From: CAG-791 sp045546175
GTDB lineage: Bacteria > Bacillota > Clostridia > Lachnospirales > Lachnospiraceae
Direction of reading: 5' to 3'
Assembly: GCA_045546175.1 (NCBI GenBank)
Contig: JAZQCI010000119.1
Coordinates: 1-48,222 of the forward strand
DNA length: 48,222 nt
The translations under genes were made by a program, and so were the position numbers. Shown here piece by piece: positions 30,259 to 37,509 of this stretch. Each line of letters starts with the position of its first letter. The stretch's first letter is position 1. The notes beneath the pieces were generated by a model. It was not told the DNA's origin, did not search any database, and worked only from the letters and a program-made list of their open reading frames with translations.

Positions 30259-31716
30259 TCAGACTACGAAATCATCCTTGACGGACGGTTTGATCTTCCA
30301 TATTTTGACCTGTACGTCGCCCTGGGCCGCGTAATTGAACTCCTCGGATGTCGGGTAGCTGTGGGCTGTAAACGTCGCTTCTCCGTCGTTTGCAAAATAT
30401 TCCACGGAGCTTCTGTCAACGAAGATCTCCAGTTTTCTCAGGCCTTTCTTAAGAGGCATCTCCAGCACTTCGCCGACCTGCTCGTTGCAGCGGTTGGTCA
30501 TGCCCCTCTTGTCGAAGGTGCAGACGCCTCTGGCCGCATCGTAGTGCATGGTCAGGCCGCCGCTTCCGTCCGCCTTTGTGAACAGGTTGAAATCCGCGTC
30601 TGAGTCGCCGAAGAGCACCTGGATCTCGCAGGCCGCAGGGATCATGCCGTTCGCAGGCAGTTCTCCGTCGCGCAGGTCATAGACGCCGGGCACCGGAGTC
30701 TGAATGAGCTTTCCGTCTACGATGCGAAGCTCTCTGGGCAGGCTCATGCTGCCCTCCCAGTCCTCGGGCTCCGTGCAGTAGTGGTTGTCCGGAAGTCCGA
30801 TCCAGCCGATCAGGATGGCCTTGTCGGGATCGCCCACATTGGAAGCGCCCTGGGCCGCATAGAAGTCAAAGCCGAAGTCCAGATACTGATAATCGCCATC
30901 CGGCGTGAAGGTCAGCGTGTCATAGTCCATCGTTCCAATCAGATAGACGTTGTGGTTTGTGCTCTCGGCCCTGCCCGGAAGTTTCGTGTACTGAGGGGAG
31001 AAGATAAGCAGGTCCTTGCCGCTGATATTGACGATGTAAGGGCACTCCCACATGCCGCCGAAGCTCTCGTAGCCCGGCACATGGAGCTGTCCGGCGAAGC
31101 TCCATCCGCTCAGAAGCTCCTTGGATTTATAGATCAGGATCGTTCCTTTTTTGTCCAAGGTCTGTGCGCCGATCAGGATGTAATACATCTGTTTCTCTTC
31201 GTTGTAGATGACCTTGGGATCTCTCTGATGCTCGCTGTAGTCGTCGCGGGGGCCGAACAGAGGCTCGGGGAGTTTGACCGGCTTGCCGTCTTCACCCAGA
31301 TAGGCGGCGCAGGTCCAGGGTGTGCGTACCCAGTTCTCGTCCCTGTGGTTTCCCGTGTAGAAGAAATACAGATCGTCTCCTGCCGAGATCGCGGAACCGG
31401 AATGCGTGCCCTTGTTGTCGTAGTCGCGGTCGGGCTTGAGGCCGACGCCGGCATTCTTCCAGTGCACGAGGTCCTCGCTGGTCACGTGGTACCAGTACTT
31501 GAGTCCGTGGACGGCTCCCCAAGGGCACCACTGATAGAACAGGTGCCATACCCCTTTGTGATAAGTAAATCCGTTCGGATCGCTGGACAGGCCTGTCACG
31601 GGCTGCACGTGGTACAGCTGTCGGTAGACCGATTTCGAAATTCTTTCGTGAAGATCCCTGATCTCATCCGCGCTCTGAAGCACTCTGTAGCGCTCGTCTC
31701 TGCTCCATTCCCTCAT
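30259..31716 (-). CDS. GH32 beta-fructosidase, variant
   Basis: A 485-residue intracellular GH32 enzyme, first gene of the operon. The nucleophile motif is altered: GLSSDPNG (residues 42-49) in place of W-M-N-D-P-N-G, keeping Asp46 but losing the Trp-Met-Asn that line the fructose pocket. The other catalytic sites are kept (QRDPKVIY and WECPYIVN). The C-terminal beta-sandwich contains EIFVDRSSVEYFANDGEATF. ATG 31716 follows GGGAGGTTACC. The substituted pocket suggests a substrate different from that of its partner at 27882-29372, perhaps another fructan or a levanbiose-like sugar. Confidence 0.9.
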   Translation of the reverse strand: MREWSRDERYRVLQSADEIRDLHERISKSVYRQLYHVQPVTGLSSDPNGFTYHKGVWHLFYQWCPWGAVHGLKYWYHVTSEDLVHWKNAGVGLKPDRDYDNKGTHSGSAISAGDDLYFFYTGNHRDENWVRTPWTCAAYLGEDGKPVKLPEPLFGPRDDYSEHQRDPKVIYNEEKQMYYILIGAQTLDKKGTILIYKSKELLSGWSFAGQLHVPGYESFGGMWECPYIVNISGKDLLIFSPQYTKLPGRAESTNHNVYLIGTMDYDTLTFTPDGDYQYLDFGFDFYAAQGASNVGDPDKAILIGWIGLPDNHYCTEPEDWEGSMSLPRELRIVDGKLIQTPVPGVYDLRDGELPANGMIPAACEIQVLFGDSDADFNLFTKADGSGGLTMHYDAARGVCTFDKRGMTNRCNEQVGEVLEMPLKKGLRKLEIFVDRSSVEYFANDGEATFTAHSYPTSEEFNYAAQGDVQVKIWKIKPSVKDDFVV

Positions 31717-31763
31717 AGGTAACCTCCCTGAATACAATATGGAAAATATCTATACTACTTTTT

Positions 31764-31793
31764 ATTTTACCATAGTGCTTCCGATATTGGTAA
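31764..31793 (-). promoter_or_regulatory. Possible promoter of the GH32 operon
   Basis: Minus strand -35 TTACCA (31793-31788), 18-base spacer, -10 TAAAAT (31769-31764), directly after the stop of the formate/nitrite channel gene. No cre match was seen here. Confidence 0.45.
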
Positions 31794-31797
31794 CTAT

Positions 31798-32568
31798 TCA
31801 GGCCTGCGGCTTGTAGATATAGTAATAGGCGGCGGGAACGATCAGGCCTCCGCCGATGATATTTCCGATTGTGACAGGGAGGAGATTTCCGATCAGCATC
31901 TGTCCCGCGCTCACGGGAGCTCCCAGCATCATTCCGAGGGGAATGTAAGTCATGTTAGCCACGCTGTGCTCAAAGCCCGCAAAGACAAACATGGCGATGG
32001 GGAACCAGATGGCCAGGATCTTTCCGGCCAGGTCCTTGGCTCCCGCCTGCATCCAGCAGGCCAGAACGACCAAAATATTGCAGAGGACGCCTCGGATCAG
32101 GCCCTCCCCGAAGCTCATCGCCACTTTGGAAGTCGCCACAGCTACCGCTCTCTCTCCGAGCGCGCCGCCGTACAGGCCGCTCCCGGCCAGAAGGGCGGAC
32201 AGAAACAGTGCGCCCGCAAAGTTACCCAGGTAGACCACCACCCAGTTGGTCAGCATCTGCTTCATGGAAATCTTTTTATCCGCCAGCGCCAGCGTCAGCA
32301 GACAGTTTCCCGTGAACAGCTCCGCCCCGCACAGGATGACCATCATAAGTCCCGCGGGAAAGAGAGAGGCTCCCACGAGCTTGCCCATCATCTGCTCGAA
32401 TCCCGTCTCCGCGCCCGCCGTGGCGATCAGAAATACATGCGAGCCCAGCCCGATATAGATGCCGGCGAAGGTTCCCAGCAAAAACATTTTGGCGATCGGC
32501 AGATTTGCCTTTTTTGTTCCGTTTCCGATCCAGATCTGCAGAATCTCGGCCGGTGAATTTGTTCCCAT
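31798..32568 (-). CDS. Formate/nitrite transporter family channel
   Basis: A 256-residue FNT-family pentameric channel for formate, nitrite or a similar anion. ATG 32568 follows TGGAGGAAT; in-frame codons further upstream run through a leader hairpin and are not used. Signatures: FTGNCLLTLALADKK with the following MLTNWVVVYLGN, and FEHSVANMTYIPLGMM with the central His that lines the FocA pore. Six hydrophobic helices. It lies downstream of pta, with which it makes biochemical sense, since formate and acetyl-CoA are linked products of pyruvate breakdown. Confidence 0.92.
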   Translation of the reverse strand: MGTNSPAEILQIWIGNGTKKANLPIAKMFLLGTFAGIYIGLGSHVFLIATAGAETGFEQMMGKLVGASLFPAGLMMVILCGAELFTGNCLLTLALADKKISMKQMLTNWVVVYLGNFAGALFLSALLAGSGLYGGALGERAVAVATSKVAMSFGEGLIRGVLCNILVVLACWMQAGAKDLAGKILAIWFPIAMFVFAGFEHSVANMTYIPLGMMLGAPVSAGQMLIGNLLPVTIGNIIGGGLIVPAAYYYIYKPQA

Positions 32569-32601
32569 AGCAATTCCTCCATTACAGCAATTCTCTATAA
32601 G

Positions 32602-32635
32602 TAAAAAGCGCGCCTGCGGGTTGTCCCGCAGACGC
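32602..32635 (-). promoter_or_regulatory. Hairpin with U-tract in the leader of the formate/nitrite channel gene
   Basis: Minus strand: GCGTCTGCGGG-ACAA-CCCGCAGGCGC then GCTTTTTACTT. It is a good intrinsic terminator located downstream of the inferred -10 box at 32648-32653 and 34 bases before the start codon. It may end pta transcripts, or attenuate a transcript starting near 32641. Confidence 0.65.
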
Positions 32636-32647
32636 ACCGACGCTTGC

Positions 32648-32710
32648 ATTATACAAGTGGACTGGCCGTAATAGAAGTACTAAAACCACTAAAATACTGA
32701 CTATTTACGG
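32648..32710 (-). promoter_or_regulatory. Probable promoter and dyad upstream of the formate/nitrite channel gene
   Basis: A consensus TATAAT (32653-32648, minus) has only a weak -35. Next to it, CCGTAATAG (32666-32674) and CTATTTACGG (32701-32710) form an imperfect dyad whose inner part also pairs loosely. The dyad overlaps the -35 region, a plausible activator or repressor site. Confidence 0.45.
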
Positions 32711-32743
32711 CTCATTCATGTAGTTTTTATCCCAAAATCCGAG

Positions 32744-33733
32744 TTATGCCATAGCAGCTGTGATGATAGCCATGGAATAAACCTCGATCGCGTTGCAGCC
32801 GCGGGAGAGGTCGTTGATCTGAGCGTTCAGACCCAGGAGGATCGGGCCGTAAGCTTCGAAGTTACCCATACGCTGAGCAATCTTGTAGCCGATGTTGCCT
32901 GCGTTGATGTCAGGGAAGATGAAGGTGTTGGCATAGCCTGCAACCTTGGAGCCGGGCTTCTTCTGCTGGCCTACGTTGGGTGCAACAGCTGCGTCGAACT
33001 GCATCTCGCCGTCGATCGGAAGATCAGGATACTTCGCCTGAGCCTTCTTTGTGGCATTCTGCATCTTGGTTACAGAATCATCCTTAGCGGATCCTGCTGT
33101 GGAGAAGGAAAGGAAAGCGACCTTGGGATCGATACCGAATACCTTCGCGCACTCAGCGGTCTCGCCGCAGATCTCAACCAGATCATCCTCTGTAGGATTG
33201 ATGTTGATCGCACAGTCGCCCATGGCGATAACTTCTCTTTCACCGGTAGCCGCGCCGCGGACCAGAATGAAGCAGGAAGAAACGATGCTGTTGCCGGGTT
33301 TCGTCTTGATGATCTGCAGAGCAGGACGAACCGTGTCAGCTGTGGAATAGGTGGCGCCGCCCAGCAGGCAGTCCGCAATACCCATCTTTACAAGCATGGT
33401 TCCGAAATAGTTAGGCTGAGAGAGGATCGGTCTGGCCTTCTCGGGGGTCATTCCTTTGCTCTTTCTCAGTTCGCAGAAAACATCAACCATCTCGTCAAAG
33501 CGATCATACTTGAGAGGATCGATGATCTGTGCGCCGCGAATGTTGTAGCCTTCCTCTTCCGCTGCATCCGTAATCTCGTCTACGTTGCCGACCAGAATAG
33601 GGGTCAGGAAATTGCTTGCCAGAAGACGGGAAGCCGCCTCAAGGATTCTTGCATCTGTTCCCTCTGTGAAGACAATCGTCTTGGGATTTGCTTTCAGTTT
33701 TTTAATCATTCCGCCAAAGCCATAAGCACTCAT
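32744..33733 (-). CDS. pta: Phosphate acetyltransferase
   Basis: A 329-residue PTA_PTB enzyme that converts acetyl-CoA and phosphate to acetyl phosphate in the cytoplasm. Family marks: TIVFTEGTDARILEAA, PILVGNVDEI, GMTPEKARPILSQPNYFGTMLV, DCLLGGATYSTADTVRPALQII, CAININPTEDDL, and SFSTAGSAKDDSVTKMQNA. The length is that of the short class without N-terminal regulatory domains. ATG 33733 follows TTAGGAGGT. It is usually paired with ackA; no acetate kinase is adjacent here. Together with por it forms the acetate-producing branch. Confidence 0.95.
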   Translation of the reverse strand: MSAYGFGGMIKKLKANPKTIVFTEGTDARILEAASRLLASNFLTPILVGNVDEITDAAEEEGYNIRGAQIIDPLKYDRFDEMVDVFCELRKSKGMTPEKARPILSQPNYFGTMLVKMGIADCLLGGATYSTADTVRPALQIIKTKPGNSIVSSCFILVRGAATGEREVIAMGDCAININPTEDDLVEICGETAECAKVFGIDPKVAFLSFSTAGSAKDDSVTKMQNATKKAQAKYPDLPIDGEMQFDAAVAPNVGQQKKPGSKVAGYANTFIFPDINAGNIGYKIAQRMGNFEAYGPILLGLNAQINDLSRGCNAIEVYSMAIITAAMA

Positions 33734-33778
33734 TTGTAATACCTCCTAAACTAATGTTGTAATCATCCTTGAACACAA

Positions 33779-33807
33779 TATATCACAAAAAACGACCAAC
33801 AGACCAA
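33779..33807 (-). promoter_or_regulatory. Promoter of pta with a duplicated TTGGTC motif
   Basis: Minus strand -35 TTGGTC (33807-33802), 17-base spacer, -10 GATATA (33784-33779). A second TTGGTC lies eight bases further on (33799-33794), inside the spacer, forming a direct repeat that could bind a regulator. Confidence 0.5.
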
Positions 33808-33888
33808 CTTAATTGTTTATCTTTCAGGACAATCGGATAGTTATTTTTTTGACACAATTTTTTTTCCCGGCTGTATTTGCCATGATTA

Positions 33889-35610
33889 TTATTTTGCCAG
33901 TCGAAGGCTCCTGTAGCGGTTCACGCAGCTGTAGATCTCCTGGATCCTGGGCATGGCCATGGCCGGGATGTTATACCTGCTGTCCGCCAGGGAGGTCAGT
34001 CCGCCCTTATCAATCTTTTGGCGCAATAGCTCCAGCGCCTCCGAAACCGTGCGCTTTCCGTCAAAGCACTCTGCCTCCAGCACCTTCAGGCACTGGGCCA
34101 ACGCCTGCACCTGCTCCCTGTCCACGATCTGCTCGACACCCCTCAGGTCCACGCTCTCCCGGTTCAGGCTGAAGCTGTCCTTGCCGGTCACTTTGGACTT
34201 GACGCGTCCTCCGTGGCTTTCCGGCCGTCTTCCCGGCAGAGGCCTTCTGTCAAAAGACGGCCTGCCCGGATACGCGGCAGAGATCTTCTCCGCTCCCCGG
34301 CTGTCAAACTTCTGCGCCGCTGCCTTCGCCTTGGCGGTGATCGCAAACGGCACATACTCGTCCATCTGGATCACCCTGTCCGCCACATGGAAATAGGCGC
34401 CCGAACTGCCCGCCACCAGCACCGTGGAGATTCCCTCCTTCTCGTACAGAGCGCGCACCCTGGCGATAAAGGGCGTGATCGGCTCCTTCTCCCCCTCCAC
34501 GACGCTCGCCATCAGCTCGTCGCGCAGCATGAAGTTGGTCGCGCAGGTGTCCTCGTCGATCAGGAACGTCCGGCACCCGGCCTCAATGGCTTCCACCGTT
34601 CCGGCCGCCTGGGAAGTGCTCCCGCTCGCATTCTCGGAGTAGAAATGGCTGCAGTCCGCCCCGCTGGGCAGGTTATTGATAAACATGGAGATATCCGTCC
34701 CGCAGATTCTCCTGCCGTCTTCCGCGCGTAGCTTTACAGCTGTCTCCTCCGTGATCACCAGCTCTCTTCCGTCGCCGCCCACATGGTTGTAGACGCCCCG
34801 CTCCAGCGCCTGCAGCAGCGTTGACTTCCCGTGATAGCCGCCGCCCACGATCAGCGTGATCCCCTTGGGAATCCCCATTCCGGTCACGTCTCCCCGGTTC
34901 GGCAGCGGGATCGTCACCCGCATCTCCTCCGGCGACCGGAAAGACACGGCATTTCTCATGGGCCTTTGCGAGACGCCGCTCTCCCTGGGCAGGACCGCCC
35001 CGTCGGCGATAAAAGCAACCAGCCCGTTTTCTTTCAAGAACCTTCGCACGGCAGCCTGGTCGTCGGCCAGCTCCGCCGCTGCGGTGAGCCTTTCCTCATC
35101 TTCCTTGTGCCAAAAAAGTGCCCTCTCCACAATCCTCGGCAGAAAATCGAAAAGAATCTTGATCAATTCTCCCGCGTTGACCGACCTCCCGTTTGCCGGA
35201 AAGCCGATCTCCAGGCGCAGCAGAATATCTCCGCTCGCCTGCTCCACCTCGCAGGACGTCCTCTTCAGGATTTCCTGCCCCGGCCTCGAGCACTCGATCA
35301 GCCCGCTCTTTCCGGAGCCGGACGCTTTGAAGGAATATTTTGACGCCTCTGCCGCAAAAGCTCTCAGAAGCCCGTCCTCAAAGGCCGTCTTCCTCACTTC
35401 GCTCTTGTACAAAGCGGGCGGAAATCCGCTCCTGTCTCCCCGCACCTTCACACTCACTTTGGAAGGCGCCGCAAAGGGGTCTCCCTGCACGTGGTCTATG
35501 TTCAGGTCGAAGGCTCTGAATTTCCAGCCGCCCGCCAGGCCCTTGTAGGCCGGGTAGCCCCTGTGGTCGATCTTCTGGATTTCCTGCCTGAGTTCTGTGT
35601 CTGTTTTCAT
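33889..35610 (-). CDS. Predicted ATPase of the ABC class (COG3044-like)
   Basis: A 573-residue cytoplasmic protein without membrane segments. An N-terminal domain of about 230 residues precedes an ABC-type ATPase: Walker A VGGGYHGKSTLLQALE (GGGYHGKST, 256-264), signature-like SGSTSQAA (330-335) and Walker B RTFLIDEDTCATNF with Asp-Glu-Asp (about 348-360). The order and the unusual Walker A with Tyr-His match the family of predicted ABC-class ATPases seen in many anaerobes, whose function is unknown. ATG 35610 has AAAGGAGAA; upstream in-frame codons belong to the tandem repeat. Single gene. Confidence 0.88.
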   Translation of the reverse strand: MKTDTELRQEIQKIDHRGYPAYKGLAGGWKFRAFDLNIDHVQGDPFAAPSKVSVKVRGDRSGFPPALYKSEVRKTAFEDGLLRAFAAEASKYSFKASGSGKSGLIECSRPGQEILKRTSCEVEQASGDILLRLEIGFPANGRSVNAGELIKILFDFLPRIVERALFWHKEDEERLTAAAELADDQAAVRRFLKENGLVAFIADGAVLPRESGVSQRPMRNAVSFRSPEEMRVTIPLPNRGDVTGMGIPKGITLIVGGGYHGKSTLLQALERGVYNHVGGDGRELVITEETAVKLRAEDGRRICGTDISMFINNLPSGADCSHFYSENASGSTSQAAGTVEAIEAGCRTFLIDEDTCATNFMLRDELMASVVEGEKEPITPFIARVRALYEKEGISTVLVAGSSGAYFHVADRVIQMDEYVPFAITAKAKAAAQKFDSRGAEKISAAYPGRPSFDRRPLPGRRPESHGGRVKSKVTGKDSFSLNRESVDLRGVEQIVDREQVQALAQCLKVLEAECFDGKRTVSEALELLRQKIDKGGLTSLADSRYNIPAMAMPRIQEIYSCVNRYRSLRLAK

Positions 35611-35636
35611 AGTGTTCTCCTTTGAGTTTTTACTAA

Positions 35637-35998
35637 ACTTGCCCTGCACAACCATACGATTTGGATAATTATTCTTGTTCGTCGGGCTCCTCCGGGCGGA
35701 ACCAGCCCGGCACTTGCCCTGCACAACCATACGATATGGAAAACAATTGTTTTTCGTCGGTCACCCTTGGCCGGAACCTGCCCGGCACTTGATCTGCTCA
35801 CCCATACGATATGGAAAATAATTCTTATTCGTCGGTCACCTCTGACCAGAACCAGCCTGGCACTTGCTCTGCACAGCCATACGATATGGAAAATAATTCT
35901 TGTTCGTCGGTCACCCTTGGCCGGAACCAGCCCGGCACTTGCCCTGCACAACCATACGATTTGGAAAATAATTCTTGTTCGTCGGTCTCCTCTGGCTT
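35637..35998. repeat. 75-bp tandem repeat, about 4.8 copies
   Basis: Units start at 35637, 35712, 35787, 35862 and 35937 (last one partial), exactly 75 bases apart and about 85-95 percent alike. Each contains CCATACGATATGG (a small palindrome), GAAAATAATTCTTGTTCG and GCCGGAACC-AGCCCGGC (inverted arms). As 75 is a multiple of three, long frames run through on both strands; the most protein-like plus frame carries a TGA at about 35790, so I do not call a gene. The array fills the gap between an ATPase gene and metF, which diverge. Confidence 0.92.
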
Positions 35999-36019
35999 AC
36001 GCGATGACAAATCTCCTTA

Positions 36020-36077
36020 CTGGCATCCTTAATACTTCTATGATATACTGTGTCAAAGTGTTAAAGCGTACTTTAAC
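36020..36077 (+). promoter_or_regulatory. Likely metF promoter and downstream hairpin
   Basis: -35 CTGGCA (36020-36025), 18-base spacer, -10 TATACT (36044-36049). A perfect dyad GTTAAAG-CGTA-CTTTAAC lies at 36060-36077, just past the expected start of transcription and 49 bases before the metF start codon. It is too small for a SAM riboswitch; an operator or 5' mRNA hairpin is more likely. Confidence 0.5.
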
Positions 36078-36125
36078 ATGGAAGAATTGTGCCGTCGAAC
36101 AGCGGCGGCGGAATGGAGAATTATT

Positions 36126-36989
36126 ATGAAGATCAGCGAAATACTTAAATCTGAACCGATAACCATTTCCATGGAGGTATTCCCTCCAAAATCCGATGTT
36201 AAGCTTGATTCCGTGCGCGCCACTGTACGTGAGATAGCCCGCCTGAAGCCCGCCTTCGTCAGTTGTACTTATGGAGCAGGCGGCGGCACCAGCCGCTACA
36301 CTGTCGAGATCTCACAGGATATTATGGAAGAAGGAGTGGCTTCTATGGCCCACCTCACCTGTATCAGCTCAACCAGAGACAGTGTGCACGATCAGATTGC
36401 CAGAATAAAAGACGCAGGTATACAAAACATACTCGCTCTCAGAGGCGACATCCCGGCCGGGATGGATTTTCCCAGCCCCCGCTACTACGAACACGCCATA
36501 CAGCTTGTCGAGGAAATCCGAAGAGATTATCCAGAGGCCTGCATCGGAGGTGCCTGCTACCCCGAGAAACATCCTGACGCCTTCAATAAAGATGAGGACA
36601 TCAGGCACATCAAAGAAAAAGTGGACGCAGGCTGCGACTTTTTGACTACGCAGATGTTCTTCAACAACTCAATCTATTACAATTACCTCTATCGCCTCAG
36701 AGAAGCGGGCGTCACCGTTCCTATTCTTGCCGGTATCATGCCCGTCACCAGCCGCCGTCAGATGGAGCGCTCGATCCAGCTTTCCGGCTGTGTGATCCCG
36801 CCCGAGCTCACCGCTCTGGCGGACCGCTTCGGGGACTCTCCCGAGGCTATGCAGCAGGCAGGAATCCTGTACGCCTCCCACCAGATCATTGATCTGATTG
36901 CCAACGGCTGCGGACATATCCATGTCTATACAATGAATAAGCCTGAAGTCGCCGCAGGAATTCTTAACAATCTGAAAGGAATTCTGTGA
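36126..36989 (+). CDS. metF: Methylenetetrahydrofolate reductase
   Basis: A 287-residue FAD-dependent TIM-barrel enzyme that reduces 5,10-methylene-THF to 5-methyl-THF for methionine synthesis (or the methyl branch of acetogenesis). Key segments: ISMEVFPPKSD with the catalytic Glu, CTYGAGG, ILALRGDIP, GGACYPEKHPDA, FLTTQMFFNN, and PILAGIMPVTS. ATG 36126 follows GGAGAATT; the frame extends upstream but without a ribosome site. It stands alone, read opposite to both neighbours, flanked by two unrelated tandem repeat arrays. No metV-like partner or methionine gene is adjacent. Confidence 0.95.
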   Translation: MKISEILKSEPITISMEVFPPKSDVKLDSVRATVREIARLKPAFVSCTYGAGGGTSRYTVEISQDIMEEGVASMAHLTCISSTRDSVHDQIARIKDAGIQNILALRGDIPAGMDFPSPRYYEHAIQLVEEIRRDYPEACIGGACYPEKHPDAFNKDEDIRHIKEKVDAGCDFLTTQMFFNNSIYYNYLYRLREAGVTVPILAGIMPVTSRRQMERSIQLSGCVIPPELTALADRFGDSPEAMQQAGILYASHQIIDLIANGCGHIHVYTMNKPEVAAGILNNLKGIL

Positions 36990-37036
36990 TACCGGATCAT
37001 CTGTGATTCCGGGTGATGATAACATGATTTTACAGC

Positions 37037-37065
37037 AAAAACCGGACTTTGGAGTCCGGTTTTTT
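37037..37065 (+). terminator. Rho-independent terminator of metF
   Basis: ACCGGACT-TTGG-AGTCCGGT (37041-37060), preceded by AAAA and followed by TTTTTG. A perfect 8-pair stem, 50 bases beyond the metF stop. Confidence 0.92.
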
Positions 37066-37087
37066 GTGTGCAAAGCTCGCAGGGTGT

Positions 37088-37482
37088 GCCGCAGGACATA
37101 CCTCCTGCGGCACCTGATCAGCAGTGGCAACTCAAATCAACCACAATGCTGAACGAATGCCGCAGGACATAACTCCTGCGGCACCCTGATTAGCATTAAC
37201 AGTCCAAATCAGCCATAATGCTGAACAAATGCTGCAGGACATACCTCCTGCGGCACCTGATTAGCATTAGCAGCTCAAATCAGCCCCAATGCTGAACAAG
37301 TGCCGCAGGACATACCTCCTGCGGCACTAGATTAGCATTAGCAGCCCAAATCAGTCACAATGCTGAACAAATGCCGCAGGACATAACTCCTGCGGCACCT
37401 GATCAGCAGTGACAACTCAAATCAACCACAATGCTGAACAAATGCCGCAGGACATACCTCCTGCGGCACCTGATCAGCAGTG
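37088..37482. repeat. 71-bp tandem repeat with strong hairpin in each unit, about 5.6 copies
   Basis: Units start at 37088, 37159, 37231, 37302, 37373 and 37444. Each opens with GCCGCAGGA-CATA[CA]C-TCCTGCGGC, a perfect 9-pair hairpin (one mismatch in unit 3), then about 47 bases in which AGCATT and AATGCT form a second, weaker stem. The intervening segments are near copies of each other, so this is a minisatellite and not a CRISPR array. It lies between the metF terminator and the convergent permease gene. Confidence 0.93.
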
Positions 37483-37509
37483 TGTCACTAGATACGTCCC
37501 CGTGACACA

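Noticed and set aside
32569..32649. Longer start for the formate/nitrite channel at 32649
   Set aside because: The extra codons run through the leader hairpin and the true start has TGGAGGAAT immediately upstream.
36000..36126. SAM riboswitch or T-box upstream of metF
   Set aside because: The leader is too short and shows only one 7-pair hairpin; none of the conserved riboswitch helices can be formed.
35767..36129. Long open frames on both strands through the 75-bp array
   Set aside because: They arise because the unit is a multiple of three. They lack ribosome sites, and the most protein-like plus frame is interrupted by a stop in the third unit.
37088..37482. CRISPR-like pattern of palindromic repeats and spacers
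   Set aside because: The segments between hairpins are near copies of each other and the whole 71-base unit repeats. CRISPR spacers would be unrelated, and no cas genes are present.
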